From assembly GCA_002794735.1 (NCBI GenBank), contig NBAZ01000012.1:1-64000 (forward strand): a stretch of 64,000 nucleotides of DNA, in the 5' to 3' direction. A model generated the notes under the pieces. The model saw only the letters and a list, made by a program, of their open reading frames with translations, was not told the DNA's origin and ran no database searches. A program made the translations under genes and the position numbers. Positions within the stretch are counted from its first letter, which is position 1. Each line of letters opens with the position of its first letter. This document shows positions 53,101-62,737 of the stretch, one piece after another. The stretch is from Pyrrhoderma lamaoense (Eukaryota > Basidiomycota > Agaricomycetes > Hymenochaetales > Hymenochaetaceae).

Positions 53101-54715
53101 TATCTACATCTGCAGACGTGACACGAAAGGAAAAAGAAGAGGTGAGGGAGAGGCTGTTACTCTGACTGTGCATTATTCGAAGTTAAGAATAGGTTTATAC
53201 GCAAGCTTGTTTTAATCACACGTACACGTACACGTACATGTTACTGTTACTCCCCTATCCACGAGCTGTGCCCCCCCCCCTCATTATTCCCTTCTTTTCT
53301 TTCCTTTTCTGTTACTTACTTACTATCCTATCCTGTCCTGTCCTTAACCGACTGGGGGTGGTAACGTACTTTACTGGGTCGTTGGAAGGGAGGGAAGGGA
53401 GGGGGGGGGGTATCGACGTACAGCGCCTTCAATTTTTTTTCAAAGGGGTTAGTTACCCTCCTACCCTTGCTGCGGTTTTTTCACTCATCTAAGTGTTCTT
53501 ATTTTTGTAAAATCACCTCCTTCTGTCCTTCCCTCTTCCTTCTTTCCTTCTCTTCCTTCCTTCCTTTTTCTGTCCTTCTTCGGTGATTCGTCGAGTTTAT
53601 TCTTCTTTTATGGTTTGTATATTTAAGACTGTACTAATGTTATGTTTTCACACGCACACAGAGAGAGAGAGTGTGTGTGTATGTGTGTGTGACCAAAATT
53701 ATCTTAAAAAATTAGGTGAATATGAGAGCTGTGATCTTGTGTTCTTTGAAACTGGAAACTGAGATCATGCGACCAAGCGGGGGGGGGAGAGTTACCGCAG
53801 TACCTACGCAGTACATAATATTATGATTATCCGATCAAGTTGTAGCTGAAGGTACAGCTTTATTCTAGAGGAGGAAAGGAGAAGGTGGATCGGGGGGGGG
53901 GGGTCTGTCATTTTTGATACCACTATGGACGTTGATGTTTATGTTACTTTCACCCAACTTTACGTTCATCCACACATCCACACATTGTCAGTCTCAAGAG
54001 ACAAGAAGCGTCCAATGCCAGGTAAGTTATGGTGGCGAGGAGTGTAGCATGTACATTACCGAATGAATAACTGATCATCATATCAATGAATATGCATCTT
54101 GTAACCTCACATACACGTATCTACTTTGACAGACCGAATTTTGTTATTAATCTCTAGCCAGTTAGGGGAAACCTCTTATTTTAAAGCCACTAGTATCATA
54201 TGTGAAGATTAACGGATATTTGTCTGTCCAGTTGATATCAGTGTAAATATTGTGATGAATGTAAAGGGACGGATCCCTATTTTCTACTTATTTTCATTTT
54301 ATTCTTTGATAATCCTCGCCCCCCCCCCAGTCCACTCGGTCCGCGTCCCTTATTCAATGTTGGAGAAAACTCAGATAAGTAGAGTTTTGTAGGCAAGTTA
54401 AAAGTAAGAAAATGAATCATGTATCCAGAACCACAACCTGCACAGAAAGTATTGGGGGGGATGGAAAGGTGTTTCAGTTCACAGCTTATTTAATTGGATT
54501 TTTTTCCACGCTGTGATCAAAAGTGCTAAAAAGCGACTTGGAACAGAGAATCCTTTTAATAACAGGTGAAAGAATCCCCGATATATACTGGTATAAAGAA
54601 GAGTGTATAGATACAATAGAACTGTACAACATTGAAACTAATCATCATATGTAGACTTAACAAAACGATGAAACGTTGGAAACAAGGGAGACTTGAGGGA
54701 GGAGTGTGTCTCTCA
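50145..54715. other. 4.5-kb gene-poor region rich in microsatellites
   Basis: No frame with ordinary protein composition on either strand. It contains CA-rich repeats (about 50795-50822), (GT)10 at 51771-51790, (TTTG)6 at about 51892-51917, an AAC-rich tract (about 52368-52419), GA/GT runs (about 53660-53690) and many G/C homopolymers (for example 53271-53280, 53401-53410, 53891-53902). It may hold long UTRs or a non-coding transcript. I see nothing specific. Confidence 0.6.
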
Positions 54716-55724
54716 TCACATTGGGATACGTTCAAGTTCTTCGAGCGTCCAGTATTTCTTCATGTTCTCCGGTTGCAAGTCAGCTACTTCTTCGTCAAGA
54801 TGTCTCATCAAGACGTCCCTAAACAGATAAAAAAAATTGTAGATGTAAGCTTCTTTGTAATTGTTTGATGATGATTCTCGACGTGTGAATGGGAGGTTTA
54901 AACTGAAATATAGGCTAAACTAAAAGAGAAGGGAAGAAATTTTAAAATAACAAGAGGGGAGGGGGGGGTAAAGGTTTATTAGGAATTAACTTGCCTAAAG
55001 GAATCAAGACATTCGCGCATCTGCTGAGGCGAATACGTGGATGGACTTTCTTTGAATCCTCGGATAATTGCGCTTAAACGGTCGAGTCCTGAGATCATAA
55101 ATGACAAGGGGAAAATCAATATGGGATGATGAAGTTGGACATGTACCGTTTTTGTTTTGGAAATATATTCGATTTTAAGACGTGTTGTAGGTTGTTATTG
55201 AATTAATTGCTTACCTTCGTGTATCCCTTCATGAGATTTTAGATGTTGTTCGTTTACCTCAAATGAGGGCATTTTCTTAGCTAATTCGGGAAATATGTAT
55301 CTCTGTTTATGGGAAAGGGGGGGGGGAGGAGCAATGAATGCAAGAAGATTAGAGGCACGGAAAGAATCAGTCTTACCTCTTCTATAGTGTGGTGGGCTTC
55401 AAGATCTAGATGACATGATTACTTGGTGATTAGAATTGAAAAATGAACATTAATGGAGGGATCTAACGTTTCTTTAGGGCTTCTGCTTCTCGAAGAAACA
55501 TTTGAAGTGTCATTCCTCGATCTCTGAATGATCCATCGGCGAGCTTTATATCCGGGAATTTAGATACAAAGCTATGAGCTCTATGGTCGAATCATCTAGA
55601 ATTATGTTGTTTTTTCTACCTCATATATTTTTGAAACTTGAATAAATTGTTATTCCACAATGCTGACTTGAATCACCCGGATATACGTACAAGAGCTTTT
55701 GAAGTGGTCATGGAAGTATGACAT
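54716..55724 (-). CDS. Hemerythrin-like HHE domain protein
   Basis: Four-helix-bundle protein with a di-iron-type His/Glu set. Roles in the family range from oxygen or NO binding to iron sensing, and none can be fixed here. It starts at ATG 55722-55724 (MSYFHDHFKSS). Exons give KLADGSFRDRGMTLQMFL, LDLEAHHTIEE (HHxxEE ligands), YIFPELAKKMPSFEVNEQHL with KSHEGIHE (second His pair), YSPQQMRECLDSFRDVLMRH with LDEEV (third ligand helix) and the C-terminus MKKYWTLEELERIPM, ending at 54716. The size is about 170-190 residues. The first intron (about 55684 to 55572) can be spliced in frame with GTATAT and a CATAG acceptor, but that join is less certain than the others. It is divergent from SDHD. Confidence 0.82.
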
Positions 55725-56296
55725 CGTGGTCGCAAACTACATCAAAGGAGAACTCAGAACTGTATCGAATGATGTGTAAAATTAATAAATTTGAAAATAC
55801 CCACTCTTCCCCACTTGTGTTCATCATTTGTCGGATCAGCATATGCACGAAACATGGAGTGAAATCTCAAGGGTCCTCTATGAAACAGTTGTTTGTGGTA
55901 AAAGGTAGGTTTTGGCCGTGGTGAAACCGCTCTTAGCATGCAGCATACAAAATAAGAAACTTTGAGAGGTTATCCCAGGGATTTATTTATATACTTCCAA
56001 CACAGTCAGGACACGAGCCGAGTCGGGAAGGAGTGAAATGCTGACAGGGCTCCAAATAATCCGCATAATGTCATTGGTTTACAACGGCCATGTGTTGATA
56101 TCCAAATTAGGAAATAACCGGACGGGAGAGGTCGGAATGCCGAGTAACGTGAATTCAAGATCATAAACACACTTCTTTCGACGTCAACACCGACGATACC
56201 GACGGACATCAACGGTCTGAGGTCGTGGAAAGCGTATCGTGCAACTCGTTCAACCACCCACTATCACTGCCATCAACGTGCAACTGAACATAGCAA
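55725..56296. promoter_or_regulatory. Divergent intergenic region, hemerythrin-like / SDHD
   Basis: About 570 bp between opposite start codons, holding both promoters. Short frames on either strand have no motif. Confidence 0.4.
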
Positions 56297-57233
56297 ATGA
56301 ATAGGATGTTACCCGCAGCATCTGTCCTTCGTGCCTCTTCAGGCCTCCGTCGTCCTATCGCTCGTTCGCTTGTCAGTCACCTCCAGTGTAAGCTTGTCAG
56401 CTTTTTCATGACCGAACTCAACGCTCAATATACTCATCTTCTGGGGAGATTAGCTCGATCAACTGCAACTCAAGCACCTACTGAATTCAAATATGTTCCT
56501 GGTGGACGTACGTATTGAGTTTTAATTATCATTGTGGACCCATACGGAAACAATCTATATTGTCATTTTCGCTTTTTAGCTATCTACAGGGGGACAGTGA
56601 ACGACGCGGTGCCATATCCACCTCCTTCAAAGACCCATGGGTCATACCATTGGGCGTTTGAACGTATTCTGTCTGCGGCACTTGTTCCGATTACTGCTGC
56701 CGCTGCTGTTACAACTGGAAGTCAATACCCACTTATTGACGCCATCCTTGGCGTTTCGCTTGTTATTCACAGCCATATTGGTGTAAGTCGTTATTCTTTG
56801 TTACGGGAAAGCATTGCAGCTTTTCCTTTGAATTTTTATCAAATCCCTACATGCTGCTGTGTGAGGCGTTTATGCTTTAACTCCGCATGTTTTTTTTTGC
56901 CGGATTTCGTCTACGCGTTTTGAAGTCAAGGCAAAGGTTGTGAGGAATATGTCTAACTTACACACACTCTCTCTATCTTTCGGATTGTAGTTTGATTCGA
57001 TACGCATTGACTACCTTCACCCTCGAAAGTTCCCTGTCATTGGACCGGTTATGACATGGTTGCTCCGTTCAATGACGGCTGGAGCAGTTTATGGTGTTTT
57101 CATGTTCAACACAAATGATATCGGTACGTGAAACTTGTTTCTTTTATCTTTCTTCTTCCGAAATATACGTCCTTACTGATCCACGTTTCAAATAGGATTG
57201 TGTGAACTTATAACAAGAGTCTGGCATGCGTGA
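56297..57233 (+). CDS. SDH4: Succinate dehydrogenase membrane anchor subunit (SDHD/CybS)
   Basis: Small inner-membrane subunit of complex II that helps bind haem b and ubiquinone. It starts at ATG 56297 (a second ATG at 56306). The leader MLPAASVLRASSGLRRPIARSL is a typical mitochondrial presequence. Five exons join in frame. YRGTVNDAVPYPPPSKTHGS and YHWAFERILSAALVP lead into three membrane helices (ALVPITAAAAVTTG; LIDAILGVSLVIHSHIGF with the haem-ligand His region; MTWLLRSMTAGAVYGVFMF). The C-terminus NTNDIGLCELITRVWHA ends at 57233. DSIRIDYLHPRKFP between helices matches the CybS pattern. The assembly factor SDHAF4 lies 6 kb away in the same window. Confidence 0.92.
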
Positions 57234-57387
57234 TAGTTTGGGAGGACTGGAATGTTAATGATTAGCTTGTCTCCTGTGTTTTCTAGTTATTTTTTTTTAG
57301 TCTTCATTTCTTACACCCGTCTGAAGTTAGCATCAGCAGATGTTGAGTGTTGAGTCCTATAAGCAATACGAATTCTTAAATGGGAAA

Positions 57388-57467
57388 GGCCGCCTGGCGA
57401 AATGGTATCGCGTCTGACTACGACTAAGTTAATCAGGAGATTGCAGGTTCGACCCCTGCGGTGGTCA
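57388..57467 (+). tRNA. tRNA-Arg (anticodon ACG) with 8-nt intron
   Basis: All four arms fold. The acceptor GGCCGCC pairs with GGTGGTC (two G-U pairs), discriminator A57467. The D stem is GCG/CGC. The anticodon stem TCTGA pairs with TCAGG around loop CTACGA..A. The T arm is GCAGG-TTCGACC-CCTGC. The anticodon ACG is at 57420-57422 (read as ICG, decoding CGN). The canonical intron position, after base 37, holds CTAAGTTA (57424-57431). A T-rich run follows at about 57487-57502 as Pol III terminator. Confidence 0.93.
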
Positions 57468-58275
57468 TAGACAAAATCTGTTAGATTTTTTGTGTTTTTT
57501 TTTCCTCTTGTGATTCTCACATCTAAATCTAGAATAAAATGCTTGTACTGTAAGATGTTTTAGACTACTGATGTTATTTATCAGAATAATGATAACTTTA
57601 AACTTAGGACTTGTTTGAGTGCGATTTTTAAAACGATAAAGCTGATGGCATTGAACAGCACCAATACCTCATACCTCAATACAGAATCACATCGAAGATT
57701 CTCATTTATACGTATCAAATAGGTTATATATAGAATTTATGTGTATAAGAATAATCTATGCTTGATTTTGCCAGAAGAAAGTCGTACTGAAAGATTCGGC
57801 ATTTCTATATGAACCAACTCGATTTAAATAATCAGGAGAAAGGGGTTTACTTTGATGGGGGAAGGAGGGTTATTTTCGTTGGATAGATTAGATCAAACTG
57901 CTTTATTAGGTTACCTTGCAAAAAAGCTTAAAAAGTTTCATGCTAAAAAAGCAATTGGGTCTCTTCAGTCTAGAGTCTAGAACTACTTGGGTTGTGATGT
58001 GTATCTTATTTACGATAACTAATGTAGCCGGTCACGGGCTTCGCTAAATGTAGAAACACCGATACTTACCACGGGGGACGGGGGTTCTACAAGAAGAAAA
58101 AAAAAGGTCATTTGAAAAAGGGTGGATGAGGTGGAGACGAGTTTTATCAAGGTAGTATGTCAACAGACATGCTTGGGTTTTAAAATAAGAATAGCGAATT
58201 GAAAACACAAGCTATTAGAAACATGTGCATGTATTTAGGAGGGGAAGCTTCCTCGCTTCTTATTTCGCTAACTCT

Positions 58276-58307
58276 CCCCCTTACACAACTTACACGGTGT
58301 AAGGGGG
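58276..58307. other. Perfect 11-bp stem-loop
   Basis: CCCCCTTACAC (58276-58286) pairs exactly with GTGTAAGGGGG (58297-58307) across a 10-nt loop. Further partial pairing (CTCT against AGAG) lies just outside. It is not followed by a U-tract typical of Pol III ends. Function is unknown. Confidence 0.7.
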
Positions 58308-58659
58308 AAAGAGTACCTAATTCATAGGCGTCTTTTTTTTCACTAGTTGATTACATTCCGAAAAGCTTCTCCCATCAGTCCCCTATAGTGTAAATTTCTG
58401 ATAGTGATTTTCGCACTAAGCCCAAGATGGATTACTTGACCATGCGATCGCAATTATTCGTGTGTTAGGGGCAGATCTTGCGGATGCTTATCTAGTTTAC
58501 CTGAAGGGGATAAATACCCGGGACAAGGGGGTGGGTCGTAGAGAAGCTAATAGGCTCCTTTGATATATGGAAAAACATATAAAGCGTCAATGAAAAGGAT
58601 GATGATATTTTCAAAAACGGGTAAGAAAGGAAGAAGCAAATTGAGTTTTTTTTCTGTTT

Positions 58660-59075
58660 CGTTGCGACTAATCGCATACAAGACTTTGGAATTCAATCCG
58701 CTCATAAGTTCTGAGCGGTCATTCGCCTAGTACGGGCGACCCGAGGTGAGACAAAGTGAAAGAAGTAGGGGAAAGAAGAACAAGAGTGTCGTCTCCGTTC
58801 ACCTACCCCAGACTGAAATAGAGGAGGAAACTCTTGAGGCAGGAGGGAGGAGCACGTTGTGCGTTTAGGAATGCACGAGAAGTGCGGATCCTGGAAATAG
58901 ACATGGTGGAGGAGTTAATTTATCCTGCCGGTAAAAGACCTCTCTTGTCCAGTCGCTTCGGTGACTCGGTCATTACATGAAATTACAGAGTTTGATGCCT
59001 ATCTTACAACCCTCTAGTGGAATGAACCTCAATGACAAGGTCTATGATGTGTAGAATGGTGGAGGCTTTTTTTTT
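58660..59075 (+). ncRNA. Candidate structured Pol III RNA (RNase P/MRP-like?)
   Basis: Three compact hairpins lie on the plus strand: CCGCTCA/TGAGCGG (58698-58718), TCGCC/GGCGA (58723-58739) and AGTCGC-TTCG-GTGACT, a C(UUCG)G tetraloop (58951-58966). GGAAACTC at 58826-58833 and ACAGAGTTTGATGCCTA at 58985-59001 resemble the conserved regions CR-I and CR-V of nuclear RNase P/MRP RNAs. AGGCA (58837-58841) could pair with TGCCT (58996-59000), as in helix P4. A T9 tract at 59067-59075 could terminate Pol III. The match is from memory of loose consensus sequences and is not exact, so the family assignment is tentative. Ends are approximate. Confidence 0.25.
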
Positions 59076-59518
59076 CTCATTTTGCATAACGAAAGGAGAT
59101 TAAAAAAGGAAAAAAGAAGACTTGGATTGAAAGAAGAGCGAAAAATTGATGATACATCAGAATTAGTTTGAGTCAAGAGAAAGAAAAAAAGGTGGCCAAT
59201 GCTTATGGACTACTTCTCGTATTTCTCACTTTTGTGTTTTAAGGTTTATTTGTTATTTTTTCCTCGAAAAAATAAGCAGATGATAAGAGTCAGAAATCAT
59301 TGCAGATTTGAAATAGTATGACTGCTGGCAAGTATATTGAATAATGAGAAAATTAAAATGTGGGATGGTGCGCGCTGATGACCCTGCAAATCATACATAT
59401 AAGCAAGAAGGTTGCATCAATGATCAATTTCCATTTCGAGCTGTTGTTATTTACATCAAGTAACCCGCCCCTTCGCCTCTCTCCTAAACACAATCTGCTT
59501 CCTCCCTTTCACTCAGAT

Positions 59519-62500
59519 ATGGCCGTCGCAACATCATATAGCGACCTTCAGCCAGTACGGCGCATAGATGAAGCTGAAGCCCAGCGAATAAGCAACAGAA
59601 TAGATGAGGAACTCAAAGTGCGTCCTATCCGGCGCAGATTGCAGCTCGCTGGTAACTCACCTTGTCTCTGGATATTATCTAGGCGGAAAAAGAAATGCTC
59701 AAAAAGCGAAAGGCCTCAAAACGAGATGTTAAAGGTATGTGATTCGATTCAGTTGTCTGGATTTATGCTCGGAGTAGAGGGTTCTGCTAGTGGAGGGTGA
59801 GGGATTGTTAGCTGCATCCCAGCGAGGGTGATTGTGGTTTGGTATTGGCTCAGTCTTTGAGCCCCCCTTCATCAACGAGTTTTCGACACTCTTATGGAAG
59901 TGTAAACCTTGCAGTACCCTGCTTTTCTCGGCTTATCCATGACTTCATTTCAATAAAAATACCTTCACCTTCACATGTCCTCACCAATCTCTCTACTCTA
60001 GTCATGCTTCTCGGTCAGGCTGAGTCCGGGAAGTCCACGCTTCAAAAGCAATTCCAACTTTACTATGCTTCATCTCAACTCGAAAAGGAACGCCCAGCAT
60101 GGCGTCCTGTCGTTTATTTCAATATCATCAAGGCCGTTCGCATGATTTTGGAAGAACTAGATTATGAGTTTACACAATCTCCCGCTCAAGCCCGACCACA
60201 ACCCGCGTCACCACTACCACCACTCCCTCCAATGTCGGCGACTGCACGAGGAAAGCTTCCCGCGATTCCTGGGTCTGGCGCGGCTTACAACGCAGCCCGA
60301 GCGGCTACGAATGGCGGTGTCGGATATGGTGGTGCTAGTAATGCGAACGGCAATAGCAATGGTAATGGTAATGGTTATGAAAGCAGTAATAGCAGCCACA
60401 ATGGTGGTTGGCAGGATGATTTAGCACAGCTACGTATAAAACTTCTACCGCTTGTTGCAGTAGAAGACGCTCTTGCCCGCGATCTTTCTGGCGGAGTCTC
60501 AGTGACCGGCGCGAGTGGCCGAACAGGCGTTTTCGTTCGTTCCGGTTGGCAGGCGCTCGTTGCTCCTGTCACTGCTCGTGGCTGGTTCGGAAATGGGGGT
60601 GGAGGGAATTCGAATGGGAATACAAATGGAAATGCTAGTGCTCCAGGAGGTCCGCCTGTGAATGACTTCGTCGCCCGTATGTTAGCTGCGTCAAAAGAAG
60701 AAGTTGCGGCTTTGTGGAGACACCCGAACGTACGATCGATCATAAAGAGTAGGAAATTGAGACTCGATGAAAGTGCATCATTGTGAGTATCTGTCCATTT
60801 GTCTCAAAAATGTACGTATTCCTCTGAACGTTTGTGACTATTTTTAGCTTTTTGGAAAATGTCCATCGTATAGCAGAGCCTGACTATCTGCCCGCAACTG
60901 GTATGTAATAAGAAGACTTCTTATTATGGCTCTGAATTGTTTTAATTATAATCATATATCAGAGGATATATTGAACGTTAGGCTACAAACGCTGGGTGTT
61001 AAGGAACATTCCTTTGATATCAGCCTTAGTGGAACTCGTGTCAACTGGTTGCTATATGATGTCGGAGGTGCTGTAAGTACGATATTTCCGTTTTTGTTTC
61101 AAAGTTCCCGGTTTTCGTCTTCAATGTGTACTCGAGCCTTTTACACATTTTTTTCTACCTTTAATCACTTTTTACGCCTCGCCCGTCCATCGCCGGGTTC
61201 ATTCATTTGTCATCTGCTTGTATTAATGGCGCTTTTCTCGTTTACTGATCATCTCATATCTCGGCTCTGTGGGACAAATAGAGGGGCCAGGTGAGTCTTT
61301 CTTTCATTTCTCACGTCCTCCTAACTGACTATAGGCCTCGTTCTTCCCTTGACAGCGTCATGCATGGGTACCATATTTTGATGATGGTGAGTGTTTTGAA
61401 TTCAATACTCGGATCTCGGTACCACTCGTCGAGTGGATGTTCCCCCCTTGTGCGGTTAAGTTGTCCCGATTCCACAAGGCCGGATTTGCCGTTTGGCGCT
61501 TTGAATTTCACGCGAATGTCTGAAGGGAGTTTTATCCACGAGGCATTACAATCAGAAGCGTTATCTGGCATCTTGTTGTGACGCGACGCGACGCAAAACG
61601 CACTAGTAACGGAAACTCCAATAAAGTTGTGCCGCAATCAGATGGTGGAAACTTTATGGACATTGGAGCCATATTATTCAATGAAAGGGGGGGATATAAA
61701 CTATCTCAATCCTTCAGAAATTAATTGATAATTGTGACAAAGCTGGATACTAGATGCTAACTACTGCTTCTAGCTACTGCCATCATTTTCTTAGCTCCTA
61801 TCAGTGCCTTCGATCAGGTGAGAGCTTATTTCCAATCATCTGGAAATTATGTACAACTTAATGACTGATATCTTGGGCTTCTTTTTATCTCTCAAATTTA
61901 CAGTACTTAGAAGAAGACCCGCGCACAAATCGGATAGATGATTCGCTGCAATTGTTCACGGCAATATGTTCCAACAAGCTTCTCAAAAAGACCCATCTGG
62001 TTTTGTTATTGAACAAAGTAAGACCCTAATACTTTATTGAAATACTTCCCTTTTTCATCATTGATCTACTTAATCGTAATATCCGTCTTCTCCGGATGAC
62101 CTTTTTCTGAATTGGATCTAATCTTTATCATTCAGACAGATCTGTTGAGACACAAGCTCAATGCAGGCATCAAAGTTCGAAAATAGTACGTCTTAAGCCT
62201 TTTCCTGTCTGCACAACTTCCATGCTAATCCATATATCTTAGCATCACGTCATATGGAAACCGACCCAATACATATGAGGATGTTTCGGAGTACTTCCGG
62301 GCACACTTTTTACAAGTTCATCGACGGAACGATGTATCGAAACGTGCCTTGTATGCAGTGAGCATCGTATTTCTCATATCTTAACGACCCTTACTAGAGA
62401 AGACAACGCTGACGAATGATGTCTCTGTTTTCCATCTTTCACAGCACTTTACATCAATGTTGGTAAGTATAGACACTGACTTGGGAAGATGTATCAAGTC

Positions 62501-62737
62501 ATTTTCTGTTCTTTCTTTTTTTTTGTCGTTCTCGAAGCGCGGAAGTTGACATTCGCTATTTTTTTTTTCGTGTTTTCTTATTCAGGACATTAAGGCAACG
62601 CAGAAGATCATCGTGAACGGTATGTGGTACTCCGAGGATCTGTTTTTGTTTCCCACAGCGCTGACTGATCTACGAAACCATTAACAGTCGGGGAGGCTAT
62701 TATCCGATCTTATATCGCTGATGCTGGACTCACCTAG
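59519..62737 (+). CDS. Atypical G-alpha-like GTPase with large insertion
   Basis: G-alpha fold protein starting at ATG 59519 (MAVATSYSDLQPVRRIDEAE). An exon KEMLKKRKASKRDVK follows, then G1 GQAESGKSTLQKQFQLYY. The helical domain carries an insertion of about 150 residues rich in Pro, Gly and Asn (about 60180-60640, with NGNSNGNGNG). Switch I is NVRLQTLGV. G3 is DVGGARGQRHAW, so Ala replaces the catalytic Gln. G4 is NKTDLL. G5 is HFTSML instead of TCAT. The C-terminus is SYIADAGLT, lacking the usual receptor-contacting Cys. There is no MGxxxS myristoylation start. Ten or more introns include 9-nt (61282-61290) and 18-nt (62445-62462) exons. I know similar DVGGA-type proteins as an expanded group in agaricomycetes. 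They are probably slow or inactive GTPases; function is unknown. Confidence 0.85.

Larger units (their letters stand above)
57468..59518. other. Non-coding interval with strong hairpins
   Basis: No plausible coding frame. It contains the 11-bp-stem hairpin at 58276-58307, a cluster of hairpins at 58698-58966 listed separately, and a T9 run at 59067-59075. The rest is AT-rich flank of the tRNA and of the downstream G-alpha-like gene. Confidence 0.5.

Noticed and set aside
58062..58070. ATACTTACC, which matches the 5' end of U1 snRNA
   Set aside because: The sequence after it (ACGGGGGACGGGG) does not continue like U1, and no U1-70K loop or Sm site follows.
61329..61637. 102-codon minus-strand frame inside the G-alpha-like gene
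   Set aside because: It lies almost wholly in a 387-nt intron with good splice signals and has no recognisable motif.
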